Assembly (NCBI RefSeq): GCF_000165485.1
Contig: NC_014623.1
Span: forward strand, 4,359,501-4,423,500
Length of the DNA stretch: 64,000 nucleotides
DNA from: Stigmatella aurantiaca DW4/3-1
Lineage (GTDB): Bacteria > Myxococcota > Myxococcia > Myxococcales > Myxococcaceae
Reading direction: 5' to 3'
Shown: positions 24,271 through 34,190 of the stretch, piece by piece
Layout: every line of letters starts with the position of its first letter
How positions within the stretch are numbered: position 1 is the first letter of the stretch
The notes under the pieces: generated by a model
Seen by the model: only the letters and a program-made list of their open reading frames with translations
Database searches by the model: none
What the model was told of the DNA's origin: nothing
Made by a program: the position numbers and the translations under genes

Positions 24271-25962
24271 TTGCTCTGCCCCTCTTGCGGCGCTGACGCC
24301 AGAGAATCTTCCAAGTATTGCCCGGCCTGCGGCTCCACCCTCGTGCGCACGGTGGCCGAAGCCGACGAGTACATCGGCAAGACGCTGGCGAAGAAGTACC
24401 GGGTGGAAGCCCTGATTGGAGAGGGGGGCATGGGCAAGGTGTACCGTTCGCGCCAGCTCGCCCTGGACAAGCCCGTGGTGCTCAAGGTGCTGCGCCAGTC
24501 GCTGCTGTCCGACGAGCGCACCGTCGCCCGCTTCCAGCGGGAGGCCAAGGCGGCCAGCCGCCTCAACCACCCCAACTCCATCAGCATCCTCGACTTTGGC
24601 CAGGCCGATGACGGCGCGCTCTTCATCGCCATGGAGTTCGTGCCTGGGCAGGATTTGCACCAGCTCCTCAATCGGGAATGGCCCCTGGCCGAGGGCCGGG
24701 TGATCCGCATCGTCAGCCAGGTGCTCTCGGCCTTGTCCGATGCGCACGGCGCGGGGGTGATCCACCGGGACCTCAAGCCCGAGAACATCATGGTGGAGCA
24801 GCGCCGCAACGATACGGACTTCGTGAAGGTGCTGGACTTCGGCATCGCGAAGATCACCGATTCCTCGGGAGAGGACGGCCCGGCCCTGACGCGGGCTGGC
24901 TTCGTGTGCGGCACCCCGGAGTACATGTCTCCGGAGCAGGCCCGGGGCGCGTCGGTGGACCACCGCTCGGATCTCTATGCGGTGGGGGTTCTCCTCTATC
25001 AGCTCATGACGGGGCTGCTGCCGTTCGAGTCTGACTCCGCGGTCGGCTTTGCCACCAAGCACCTCACCGAGGAGCCGCCCCCGCCCTCCAAGCGCCGGCC
25101 CGATGCGCGCATCTCCGTGGGGATGGAGCGGCTCATCCTCCGCGCCCTGTCCAAGGATCCCGACGACCGGCCCGCCAACGCGGAGGCCTTTAAGGCCGAA
25201 CTGCATGCGCTCGAGCACCGGGAGCGGCGCCGCAGCGAGCCCGCCCCCCGGAGGGCCGCGGCCTCGGCCGCGCCCATGTCCTCGCCCGTGCTGGCGCCCT
25301 TGCCGCGCCGGGGAACGGGCGGCAGCCATCTGGCCACCCAGCCGGGCACCGTTCGGGATTGGGACTCCGCCGAGGCCACCGTTCGCGCGGTGCCGGAGAT
25401 CATCCAGACGACGCCCAACCCGATGCCTTCCAGCGACCACCTGGAGGAGTCGGCCGTGTCCATGGGGCAGGACAATCCCGGAGGGCTTGGTTTCTTCAAG
25501 ATCCTCACCCTCACCCTGGTGCTCGCCGCGGGGGCCCTCGCTTACTACTTCTTCTTCAGCGGGAACTCGGCGAGCACTCCCTACTCGATTCCCGAGAATG
25601 CCCCGGTGCCTCGCAAAGAGGATGCCCGGACCCAAGGGCCGGATTTCTCCACGCCGCTCCACTCGCAGGAGATCCCCGCCCAGGCCCTCAACGTGGCCAA
25701 GTCTCGCGAGCACGAGATGGAGGGGGACCAGCAGTACCAGCGCGGCCGCCTGGACCTGGCGGCCACCCATTACAAGAACGCCTTTCAGCTCAACCCCAAG
25801 CCGGAGCTGTCCCTCAAGCTGGGCGAGGTCTACTGGCAGCATGAGCTTCCTGGGGAAGCGCTTGCCTGGTGGTCCCGGCACCTGAGGGACGCGCCGTCCT
25901 CCGTGGCCCGCGCTTACATCGTGGAGCAGCGCAAGAGCGTCGCCGGCGCGCCCGTCCCGTGA
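24271..25962 (+). CDS. Membrane-anchored Ser/Thr protein kinase with zinc ribbon
   Basis: A 563-residue Hanks-type kinase. An N-terminal zinc ribbon CPSC...CPAC (3-20) is followed by a complete kinase domain (about 44-310): glycine loop IGEGGMGKVYR, Lys72, HRDLKPEN with Asp167, DFG at 189-191, and the GTPEYMSPEQ activation segment. A Pro/Arg-rich juxtamembrane linker leads to one membrane helix (about 408-430, ILTLTLVLAAGALAYYFFF) and a helical, TPR-like C-terminus that is probably periplasmic. It starts with TTG at 24271. It is flanked by two FHA genes on the opposite strand, suggesting a kinase-reader set. Confidence 0.92.
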   Translation: MLCPSCGADARESSKYCPACGSTLVRTVAEADEYIGKTLAKKYRVEALIGEGGMGKVYRSRQLALDKPVVLKVLRQSLLSDERTVARFQREAKAASRLNHPNSISILDFGQADDGALFIAMEFVPGQDLHQLLNREWPLAEGRVIRIVSQVLSALSDAHGAGVIHRDLKPENIMVEQRRNDTDFVKVLDFGIAKITDSSGEDGPALTRAGFVCGTPEYMSPEQARGASVDHRSDLYAVGVLLYQLMTGLLPFESDSAVGFATKHLTEEPPPPSKRRPDARISVGMERLILRALSKDPDDRPANAEAFKAELHALEHRERRRSEPAPRRAAASAAPMSSPVLAPLPRRGTGGSHLATQPGTVRDWDSAEATVRAVPEIIQTTPNPMPSSDHLEESAVSMGQDNPGGLGFFKILTLTLVLAAGALAYYFFFSGNSASTPYSIPENAPVPRKEDARTQGPDFSTPLHSQEIPAQALNVAKSREHEMEGDQQYQRGRLDLAATHYKNAFQLNPKPELSLKLGEVYWQHELPGEALAWWSRHLRDAPSSVARAYIVEQRKSVAGAPVP

Positions 25963-25971
25963 CGGGTGGGC

Positions 25972-27138
25972 TCAGCCGAGCGCTTCCACCTGCAACACGT
26001 GCTGACCAATCCGGACCCGATCGCCTGGGCGCAGGGGCCGTTCGATGCCCGCGGGAATGCGGATGTACGTGCCCAACCCGCCCGAGAGATCCCTCAACAT
26101 CGCCCCCGTGGGGGTCGGGCTGAGTTCGCAGTGACGGCCCGCGAGGCCCTCATCTTGGGGGTAGCTGAGATCGCAGTGGGCTTGCCCGATGGTGAGCAGC
26201 GTGGCGGCGGACACCACCGCTCGGCCCGCCCGCCCACCGACCAGGATCTCCTCCACCGCGTAGAGCGCCTGGCCCAGCGGCATCGGGGCGCCATAAATGA
26301 TGGGTTGCCCAGGCAGGTTCACCGGCGCTTCGATGCGCCCGCTGAAGCGGAAGAGCCGCAAGCCCGCGCTGAAGAGGGTGCGAGGCGCGATGGCTTCGGT
26401 TCCCGGCACGGTGACGTAGACGCCCGAGGCACTGGTCTCGTCGCGGACGAAGAGGGCCCCTTCCTTCACGAGGAAGGTGGCGTGGAGTGCGGAGACGAAG
26501 AGGTCCTCCGCGAAGAGGATGGCCCCCCGGCTGCGGCCCACCACGCAGTTGCTCATGGGAAGCTTGTAACGTTGCCCCCGGCTCGCGCCCGCCACGATGC
26601 TGAGGCCAAACTTTGAAGCCGCGGGCGCCGGGCGGGCCGTGGGCCGGGCGGTGGGGTGTGCTTCCGGGACGGGAGGCGCGGGGCGCTCGCCAGGTGCGGG
26701 ATGGGGCGGGCGGGCGGCGGCCGGAGCCCTGGGCCCCCCTTCGGGCGACGCGGCCCGGGCAGGGGCCGAGGGCCCCGCGGCGGTGCGTCCGGCGGGCGGG
26801 TGCGCGCCTCCTGGGTCAACGGGCACCCCTGCTGATGTAGGCAAGGGTGTGCGGCCAGCGGAGGGCTTGAGCCCCGGGGGGACGGCCTCGGAAGAGCGGG
26901 CGTTGGCCGCTTCCGCGGCTTTGGAAGAGGGCGCAACGGCCGTGGGACGCGCGGCCGCGCCCGGAGGGCTGGCTCCAGGGCGAGCCGCCGAGGGGGCGGG
27001 GCGCGCGGGAACGACCCGCGGAGGAGGCGCGTCGCCGAGGCCCGTCCCACAGAGGCCGCAGGTGGCCGCGCGGGGCGGGTTGTGGCCGTCACAGTTCGGG
27101 CAGACCACGGCAAGAGCGGACAGCAGGAGCTGTGACAT
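25972..27138 (-). CDS. Zinc-ribbon protein with Pro/Ala linker and FHA domain(s)
   Basis: A 388-residue protein. An N-terminal zinc-ribbon CPNC...CGLC (about 12-31) is followed by a long Pro/Ala/Arg-rich disordered linker (about 35-165). An FHA domain (about 170-250) shows VVGRSRGAILFAEDLFVS, ALHATFLV and SASGVYV. A second FHA-like module follows (about 280-388: IGQAHCDLSYP, AGRHCELSP, LSGGLGTYIRI). The start at 27138 (MSQLLLSALAVVCPNC) places the zinc ribbon at the N-terminus, as in its two neighbours; a longer frame runs upstream into the promoter region shared with rel. It converges with the kinase gene (9-nt gap). Confidence 0.85.
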   Translation of the reverse strand: MSQLLLSALAVVCPNCDGHNPPRAATCGLCGTGLGDAPPPRVVPARPAPSAARPGASPPGAAARPTAVAPSSKAAEAANARSSEAVPPGLKPSAGRTPLPTSAGVPVDPGGAHPPAGRTAAGPSAPARAASPEGGPRAPAAARPPHPAPGERPAPPVPEAHPTARPTARPAPAASKFGLSIVAGASRGQRYKLPMSNCVVGRSRGAILFAEDLFVSALHATFLVKEGALFVRDETSASGVYVTVPGTEAIAPRTLFSAGLRLFRFSGRIEAPVNLPGQPIIYGAPMPLGQALYAVEEILVGGRAGRAVVSAATLLTIGQAHCDLSYPQDEGLAGRHCELSPTPTGAMLRDLSGGLGTYIRIPAGIERPLRPGDRVRIGQHVLQVEALG

Positions 27139-27285
27139 GAGCGGGGCCGACTTTAGGGGTCCTAAAAACGCGGGGTCAACGAACGCGAATGCTTTGGATG
27201 AGGGGGAGGGCACTCTGGCGTGGGACGATGCATACGCGCCGTTGCCCCGTCTGGGTAGCAAAGTTACGATTGGACCAGCTTCTTC

Positions 27286-29490
27286 ATGATTCGCCTCAAC
27301 GACATCCTCCAGCGGGTCGCCTCGTACCACCCGGACCCTGATCTGGACATCATCAAGAAGGCGTACGTCTACTCAGCCAAGGTGCACCAAGGGCAGCTGC
27401 GCAAGTCTGGCGAGCCCTACTTGGTGCATCCGCTCGAGGTCGCTGGAATCCTGGCCGAGTTGAAGCTGGACGAGGCCTCCATCGTGACGGGCCTTCTCCA
27501 CGACACCATCGAGGACACCCTGGCCACGGCCGAGGAGCTCACGGAGCTGTTCGGCCCCGAGGTCTCCCAGCTCGTCGATGGGGTGACCAAGCTCTCCAAG
27601 TTCTCGGCCTCTGCCACCCTCTCCCAGGAGGAGAAGCAAGCGGAGAATTTCCGGAAGATGATCATCGCGATGGCGCAGGACATCCGCGTCATCCTGGTGA
27701 AGCTGGCCGACCGCACCCACAACATGCGGACCCTGGACCACATGTCCGAGGAGAAGCAGGCCCGGATCGCCCAGGAGACGCTGGACATCTATGCCCCGCT
27801 GGCCAACCGCCTGGGCATCAGCTGGATCAAGACCGAGCTGGAGGACCTGTCCTTCCGCTACGTCAAGCCTCAGGACTACTTCTCGCTCCTAGAGAAGCTG
27901 AACCGGCGCAAGAAGGAGCGGGAGAAGTACATCGAGGACACCAGCACCCTGGTCCGCTCCAAGCTGGAGGAGCGCAACCTGGAGGGGGAGGTCAGCGGCC
28001 GCTTCAAGCACGTCTACAGCATCTACAAGAAGATCAAGGCGCAGGGGATCGAGTTCGATCAGATCCACGACATCATCGCGTTCCGGCTGCTCATGCCCAC
28101 GGTGCCCTCCTGTTACGAGGCCCTGGGGCTGGTGCACCAGCTCTGGAAGCCGGTGCCGGGACGGTTCAAGGACTTCATCGCCATCCCCAAGCCGAACATG
28201 TACCAGTCGCTGCACACCACGGTGATCGGCCCGTTGAGCGAGCGCGTGGAGGTGCAGATCCGCACCCCGGACATGAACAAGGTCGCCGAGGAGGGCATCG
28301 CGGCGCACTGGGCTTATAAGGAGGGCAAGGCCCTCATCTCCAAGGACGATGAGAAGTTCGCCTGGCTGCGCCAGCTCATGGAGTGGCAGCAGGACCTCAA
28401 GGATCCCAAGGAGTTCCTGGAGACGGTGAAGGTGGACCTCTTCACCGACGAGGTCTTCGTCTTCACGCCCAAGGGAGACGTGAAGAGCCTTCCGCGGGGG
28501 GCCACCCCGGTGGACTTCGCCTATGCCATCCACTCGGACGTGGGTGGGCGGTGTGTGGGCGCCAAGGTCAACGGGAAGATCGTCCCGCTGCGCTACAAGA
28601 TGAAGAACGGGGACATGGTGGAGGTGCTCACCAGCCCCCAGGCGCACCCGTCGAAGGACTGGCTGACCTTCGTCAAGACGAGCCGCGCGCAGCAGCGCAT
28701 CCGCAACTTCATCAAGCAGCAGCAGCGCGACAAGAGCCTGCAGTTGGGCCGCGAGCTGGCCGAGCGGGAGCTCAAGCGCTACCAGCTCAACCTCAACAGG
28801 CTGCTGAAGAACGGCGAGCTGAAGAAGGCCGCCGAGGTGCTCGGCTACCGCGTCGAGGACGATCTGCTGGTGGCCATTGGCTATGGCAAGGTGACGCCGC
28901 AGCAACTCCTCCAGCGCGTGGCGCCCGACAAGGTGGGTGAGGACCGGGAGCCGCTGCCCTCCGCGCCTGCCGCCCACGAGGGCAACGGCGCGTCGATGCT
29001 GCCAGGGCTGTCGCGCGTCACGGATCTCGCCAAGCGGTTGGTGGGCCGCCAGAGCCGCAGCGGCGTGCAGATCGGCGGGGTGGACGATGTGCTCGTGCGC
29101 TTCGGGCGCTGTTGTAATCCCGTGCCAGGAGATCCCATCGTGGGCTTCATCACCCGTGGGCGTGGCGTCACCGTGCACACGGACAAGTGCGAGAAGGCAC
29201 TGGCCACGGATCCCGAGCGGAGGGTCGACGTCGCCTGGGACATCCGCGGTGAATACAAGCGCCCCGTCACGCTGCGCATCCTCTCGGCGGACCGGCCCGG
29301 GATGCTGTCGGACATCACCAACACCTTCTCGAAGAAGGGCGTCAACATCTCCCAGGCCAACTGCCGGGCCACGGGGGATGACCGGGCGGTGAATACCTTC
29401 GAGGTCACCATCTCGGATCTCAAGCAGCTCACCGAGCTCATGCGGTCCATTGAACGCATCCAGGGCGTGCAGTCCGTCGAGCGCATCTGA
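27286..29490 (+). CDS. rel: Bifunctional (p)ppGpp synthetase/hydrolase Rel
   Basis: A 734-residue RelA/SpoT homolog controlling the stringent response. The HD hydrolase domain is intact, with HDTIED at 72-77. The synthetase domain follows (about 235-345) with GRFKHVYSIYKKIK, DQIHDIIAFRLLMPT and YQSLHTTVIGP. The TGS domain (about 385-450) contains VFVFTPKGDVKSLPRGATPV. A zinc-finger-like/RIS region follows (CCNPVPGDPIVGFITRGRG, about 613-632). The ACT domain (about 660-734) ends IERIQGVQSVERI. The preserved HD and synthetase motifs indicate both activities, as expected for the single long Rel of deltaproteobacteria. In Myxococcus, RelA-dependent (p)ppGpp starts fruiting-body development. ridA lies 81 nt downstream. 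Confidence 0.96.
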   Translation: MIRLNDILQRVASYHPDPDLDIIKKAYVYSAKVHQGQLRKSGEPYLVHPLEVAGILAELKLDEASIVTGLLHDTIEDTLATAEELTELFGPEVSQLVDGVTKLSKFSASATLSQEEKQAENFRKMIIAMAQDIRVILVKLADRTHNMRTLDHMSEEKQARIAQETLDIYAPLANRLGISWIKTELEDLSFRYVKPQDYFSLLEKLNRRKKEREKYIEDTSTLVRSKLEERNLEGEVSGRFKHVYSIYKKIKAQGIEFDQIHDIIAFRLLMPTVPSCYEALGLVHQLWKPVPGRFKDFIAIPKPNMYQSLHTTVIGPLSERVEVQIRTPDMNKVAEEGIAAHWAYKEGKALISKDDEKFAWLRQLMEWQQDLKDPKEFLETVKVDLFTDEVFVFTPKGDVKSLPRGATPVDFAYAIHSDVGGRCVGAKVNGKIVPLRYKMKNGDMVEVLTSPQAHPSKDWLTFVKTSRAQQRIRNFIKQQQRDKSLQLGRELAERELKRYQLNLNRLLKNGELKKAAEVLGYRVEDDLLVAIGYGKVTPQQLLQRVAPDKVGEDREPLPSAPAAHEGNGASMLPGLSRVTDLAKRLVGRQSRSGVQIGGVDDVLVRFGRCCNPVPGDPIVGFITRGRGVTVHTDKCEKALATDPERRVDVAWDIRGEYKRPVTLRILSADRPGMLSDITNTFSKKGVNISQANCRATGDDRAVNTFEVTISDLKQLTELMRSIERIQGVQSVERI

Positions 29491-29571
29491 GGCGCTCCGG
29501 TCCCCGGGATTCATGTTAGAGCCACGCCCGGAGCGCGGCCCTCCGGGGCCGCTTCACCCCGAGGTTCCTTC

Positions 29572-29967
29572 ATGGCGCGCAAGACCCTTCACTCCGACAG
29601 TGCCCCTCAGGCCATTGGTCCCTACTCGCAGGCAGTCCAAGTGGACGCCGGGAGGATGATCTTCCTGTCCGGGCAGATTCCCCTGGACCCGAAGACGATG
29701 GAGTTGGTTCAGGGGGATGCCACCGCGCAGACGGAGCGCGTGATGCAGAACCTTCAGGCCGTGCTGGCCGCGGGGGGAGCTGACTTCTCCCACGTCGTGC
29801 GCTGCACCATCTTCCTCACCGACCTGGGGGACTTCAGCAAGGTGAACGAGGTGTACGGGCGCTACTTCACCGGTGCGCCTCCGGCCCGCGTCACCGTGCA
29901 GGTGGCGGCGCTTCCGCGCGGCGCCAAGGTGGAGATCGACGCCGTCGCCGTGGTGGGCCCGGCCTGA
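29572..29967 (+). CDS. ridA: RidA family enamine/imine deaminase
   Basis: A 131-residue RidA (YjgF/YER057c/UK114) protein that hydrolyses reactive enamine/imine intermediates made by PLP enzymes. Family motifs are APQAIGPYSQAVQV, IFLSGQIPLDP and PARVTVQVAALPRGAKVEIDAVA, with the substrate-binding arginine in PARVTV and the conserved glutamate in VEIDA. The length equals the family norm. The start (ATG 29572) matches the conserved N-terminus. It follows rel by 81 nt in the same direction. Confidence 0.95.
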   Translation: MARKTLHSDSAPQAIGPYSQAVQVDAGRMIFLSGQIPLDPKTMELVQGDATAQTERVMQNLQAVLAAGGADFSHVVRCTIFLTDLGDFSKVNEVYGRYFTGAPPARVTVQVAALPRGAKVEIDAVAVVGPA

Positions 29968-29977
29968 AAAGACAGAA

Positions 29978-30004
29978 GCCGCCGGACCTCGTGGGTCCGG
30001 CGGC
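29978..30004. terminator. Terminator between ridA and the DsbA-fusion gene
   Basis: GCCGCCGGACC (29978-29988), loop TCGTG, GGTCCGGCGGC (29994-30004): a perfect 11-bp stem between convergent genes. On the minus strand it is followed by TTCTGTCTTTTC, so it probably terminates the DsbA-fusion gene and may also serve ridA. Confidence 0.65.
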
Positions 30005-30036
30005 CTCGCGGCAGGCAGGAATGCCCGTGCCGTGGA

Positions 30037-32007
30037 CTACTTGGTGTCCTTCGCCACCGAGCCGCCCTCGGCCTTCTTCAGCTCCTCATCGATGACGCGC
30101 TTGAAGGCGTCGGCCGGCTGCGCACCCACCAGCGTGCGGCCGTTGATGAAGAACGTCGGGGTGCCATTGGCGCCCACGCGCGTGCCCTCGGTGGAGTCCG
30201 CGGTGATCTGCGCGTCGAACTTGTTGGAGTCGAGCGCCGCCTTGAACTTGCCCATGTCCAGCTTCAGCTCCTCGGCGTAGCGCTCCAGCGAGGCGCGATC
30301 CAGGGCCTTCTGGTTGGCGAAGAGCTTGTCGTGGTACTCCCAGAACTTGCCCTGCTCGTGCGCGGCCAGGGCGGCAGCGGCGGCAGGCTTGGCGTTGGCG
30401 TGGAACGGCAGCGGCTGGTTCTTGAAGGCCACCCGGATCTTCCCCTTGTAGCCCTCCTCCAGCTGCTTGAGCGTGGGCACCACGCGGCTGCAGAACGGGC
30501 ACTCGAAGTCGGAGAACGCGACGATGGTGACCGGGGCGTTGGCGGGGCCCTTCACCGGCGCATTGCCCACCTCGATCTTCTGCACCGCGGGCTCGGCCTC
30601 GGCGGGCTCCGCGGACGGGGGAGGCGCGTTGGCCGCATCCTCCATGATCTTCGCGTAGAGGTTCTCCGGCTTCACGCCGCTGGCCAGCAGCTTGTCCGCC
30701 TTGGCCCGCTCCTCATCGATGGCCGCCTTGAAGCTCTCGAAGGGCTGGGCGCCCACGAGCTGGCGGCCGTTGATGAAGAACGTCGGGGTGCCGTTGGCGC
30801 CCACCGCGCTGCCCGCCGTGGAGTCCGCCTCGACCTTCGCGCGGAACTTGCCGCTGTCCAGGGCCGCCTTGAACTTGTTCACGTCCAGCTTCAGCTCCTG
30901 GGCGTACTTCTCGAGCGAGGCGCGATCCAGGGCCTTCTGATTGGAGAAGAGCTTGTCGTGGAACTCCCAGAACTTGCCCTGCTCGTGCGCGGCCATGGAG
31001 GCCTCGGCGGCCAGCTTGGCGCTGGAGTGGAACGGCAGCGGCTGGTGGCGGAACACCACGCGCACGTCCTTGCCGTAGGTCTCCTTGATCTTCGCCAGCG
31101 TGGGCATCACGCGGCCGCAGAAGGGGCACTCGAAGTCCGACCACTCGACGATGGTCACCTTGGCATCCTTCGGGCCGAAGGCCGGCGAGTCGCTGGGCAC
31201 GTCCACCTTGCGGACCGTGGGGGCCTGGGGGGCCGCGGGGGCAGGGGGCGCGGCGCGCTCCTGGCCCTTGGCGATGATGGCGGCATAGACCTCGCCCGGC
31301 TTGGTGCCCTCCTTCACGAGGGCCTCGGCCTTGCCGTACTCCTCGTCGATGAGGGCCTTGAAGCGCTCCAGGGGCTGCGCGCCGGACAGCAGGCGGCCGT
31401 TGATGAAGAAGGCCGGCGTGCCGTTGGCGCCCAGCTGGCCCGCCAGGGTCTGATCCCGGGTGATGATCTGCTGGAAGCTCTCCTTGGAGAGGTCCTTCTT
31501 CCAGCGGTTCACGTCGAGGCCGATCTCGGAGGCGTACTTCTCCAGGTCGGCGTCCTCGAGCGCCCGGGCGTTGGCGAAGAGCTTGTCGTGGTACTCCCAG
31601 TACTTGCCCTGCTCACCGGCGGCCAGGGCCCCCAGGGCGGCGGGCTTGGCGCGAGGGTGGAAGGACAGCGGGTTCTGCTTCATGACCACGCGCAGCTTGT
31701 TGCCGTACTCCTCCTGGAGCTTCTTCACCGTGGCGTCGGCCCGGGAGCAGAAGGGGCACTGGTAGTCGGAGAACTCCACCATCGTCACGAGTGCATCGGG
31801 GCTCCCCTTGACGGGGGAATTCTCGAGGGGCACCTTGAAGACAGGGCTGGCCGTGGGCGCGGCCGGTTGCGCGGGCGCGGAGGGCTGAGAAGGTGCAGCG
31901 GCCGTTGGGGCGCTGCCCTCATTGCTCTTGGATCCCGAGGCGGCCTTGCCACCGAAGAATCCGAGCACCAGGCCCACCACAAGGGCCACAATGACATTGG
32001 CTTTCAT
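30037..32007 (-). CDS. Triple DsbA-domain thiol oxidoreductase
   Basis: A 656-residue periplasmic protein anchored by one N-terminal helix (residues 5-22). It consists of three tandem DsbA-like thioredoxin-fold domains (about 58-240, 268-455, 478-656) joined by Ala/Pro linkers. Each has a CPFC active site (84-87, 294-297, 503-506) preceded by FSDYQ or (W/F)SDFE. Each also has a cis-proline loop NGTP(A/T)FFINGR and a helical insertion with EQGK(Y/F)WE(Y/F)HDKLF. All three are probably catalytically competent for dithiol-disulfide exchange. Single-domain proteins of this class (about 200-250 aa) are common; three in one chain is unusual. An AAGGAG lies 13 nt before the ATG, a long spacing. Confidence 0.9.
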   Translation of the reverse strand: MKANVIVALVVGLVLGFFGGKAASGSKSNEGSAPTAAAPSQPSAPAQPAAPTASPVFKVPLENSPVKGSPDALVTMVEFSDYQCPFCSRADATVKKLQEEYGNKLRVVMKQNPLSFHPRAKPAALGALAAGEQGKYWEYHDKLFANARALEDADLEKYASEIGLDVNRWKKDLSKESFQQIITRDQTLAGQLGANGTPAFFINGRLLSGAQPLERFKALIDEEYGKAEALVKEGTKPGEVYAAIIAKGQERAAPPAPAAPQAPTVRKVDVPSDSPAFGPKDAKVTIVEWSDFECPFCGRVMPTLAKIKETYGKDVRVVFRHQPLPFHSSAKLAAEASMAAHEQGKFWEFHDKLFSNQKALDRASLEKYAQELKLDVNKFKAALDSGKFRAKVEADSTAGSAVGANGTPTFFINGRQLVGAQPFESFKAAIDEERAKADKLLASGVKPENLYAKIMEDAANAPPPSAEPAEAEPAVQKIEVGNAPVKGPANAPVTIVAFSDFECPFCSRVVPTLKQLEEGYKGKIRVAFKNQPLPFHANAKPAAAAALAAHEQGKFWEYHDKLFANQKALDRASLERYAEELKLDMGKFKAALDSNKFDAQITADSTEGTRVGANGTPTFFINGRTLVGAQPADAFKRVIDEELKKAEGGSVAKDTK

Positions 32008-32281
32008 ATGTACCGTTCTGCTCCTTCCGTCTCAGGTCCGTCCCTGCATGGCGGCCCCGGGCGGGGGTAATGAAGGCGGGCTTGATAACAGAGGAAAATC
32101 CGGCCACGCAAGCCGAGCCACCCCCACCAGGCGGCGTAGTGCTGCTTCTGCAGATGCCCGAAAACTGGGCGGTTTTTTGGAAAATTCCGTGTTGCCTTAT
32201 TCGCCGGGTGTCTGACTCCCGGGCTTGGAAGCGGCCTGGGGCAAGGCCACGGCCTCTAGTGACCCCAGCCGTCCGCGAGTT

Positions 32282-33189
<908 letters not shown>

Positions 33190-33193
<4 letters not shown>

Positions 33194-34086
33194 AGGTCCC
33201 TCGCGCGCAGGACGGCATGGGCGCCCCCCAGAAAGAGCAGGGCAAAGCCGGCATAGGCCAGGCCACTGATACCGAATTCGCTCAGCTTCGGGTGGAGCAG
33301 GTTGGCCGAGTAGTACGAGGGCGTCACGAAGCGGGCGAAGCCGAGGAACTGGCCCTCGTAGGCCCGGCCCACCACATCCATCAGCCAGAAGGAGAAGAGC
33401 AGGACGAAGTTGAACACCAGGCTCACCGCGGGGCTGCGGAACAGGCTGGAGCAGAAGGTGGTGAGCGCCACGTAGGCCAGCGAGAACACGATGGCCGCCA
33501 GCCAGTACTTCACCAGGTTCAGCGCCAGCGACGAGGCGGTGAAGTCCGGGTTGGTGATGCGGGCATAGAGGAAGACGCCCAGGTCGATGACGAGCACCAG
33601 CCCCACCAGCAGCGAGGCCTGCACGAGGAACTTGCCCATCATGAGCGAGGAGCGGCGCGCACGCACGGTGACGTAGCGGATGGAGCGCGGCCCCACCTCG
33701 CCGCTGAGCTGATCAAAACCCATCAGCGCCACGTAGATGGGCAGGAACAGCAGGGTGATTTTGAAGACCACCAGCACGACGACGGGGACCTGGGAGAGCG
33801 CCTCGAGCATCGCGGGATCGTTCCCCGCCAGGACTCCTAGGAAGCTCTTCTTCATTTCCGCGGCCACCGCCGTGGCCGCCTCGGCGCCGTTGCCCGAGTC
33901 CGCCAGCCGCGCGCTCACCTCGTCGCGAAGGGCATTGGCGATGGAGCCCACGATGAGGAGTACCAGCACCGAGAACATGCTGTAGAGGCCCAGCAGCACC
34001 ACCACGCGCCCGCTTCGCACGGCTCGGCGCGTTTCGGCGCTCCAGATCACCGCGATTTCTTTCAGTCCGTCCAAAGTGCGGCGCAC
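33190..34086 (-). CDS. ABC-2 type transporter permease
   Basis: A roughly 298-residue membrane protein with about six helices: VVVLLGLYSMFSVLVLLIVG near the start, then VVVLVVFKITLLFLPIYVAL, SLLVGLVLVIDLGVFLY, YWLAAIVFSLAYVALTTF, SLVFNFVLLFSFWLM and a last pair ending SGLAYAGFALLFLGGAHAVL. A large extracytoplasmic loop lies between helices 1 and 2. It pairs with the ATPase encoded directly downstream (4-nt overlap). Start is uncertain: GTG 34086 is chosen; a longer frame to 34170 begins in non-conserved sequence, and GTG 34050 is also possible. Confidence 0.85.
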
Positions 34087-34190
34087 CCTAGCCAAGTCTC
34101 CAGGGCGGCGGCCAGTGAATCGCTTTTTCAAGCAGCCGAGGGGGCATCCCTGGACAGCGGCTGCCAGCACTCTAGGATCGCCCTTGCCTG

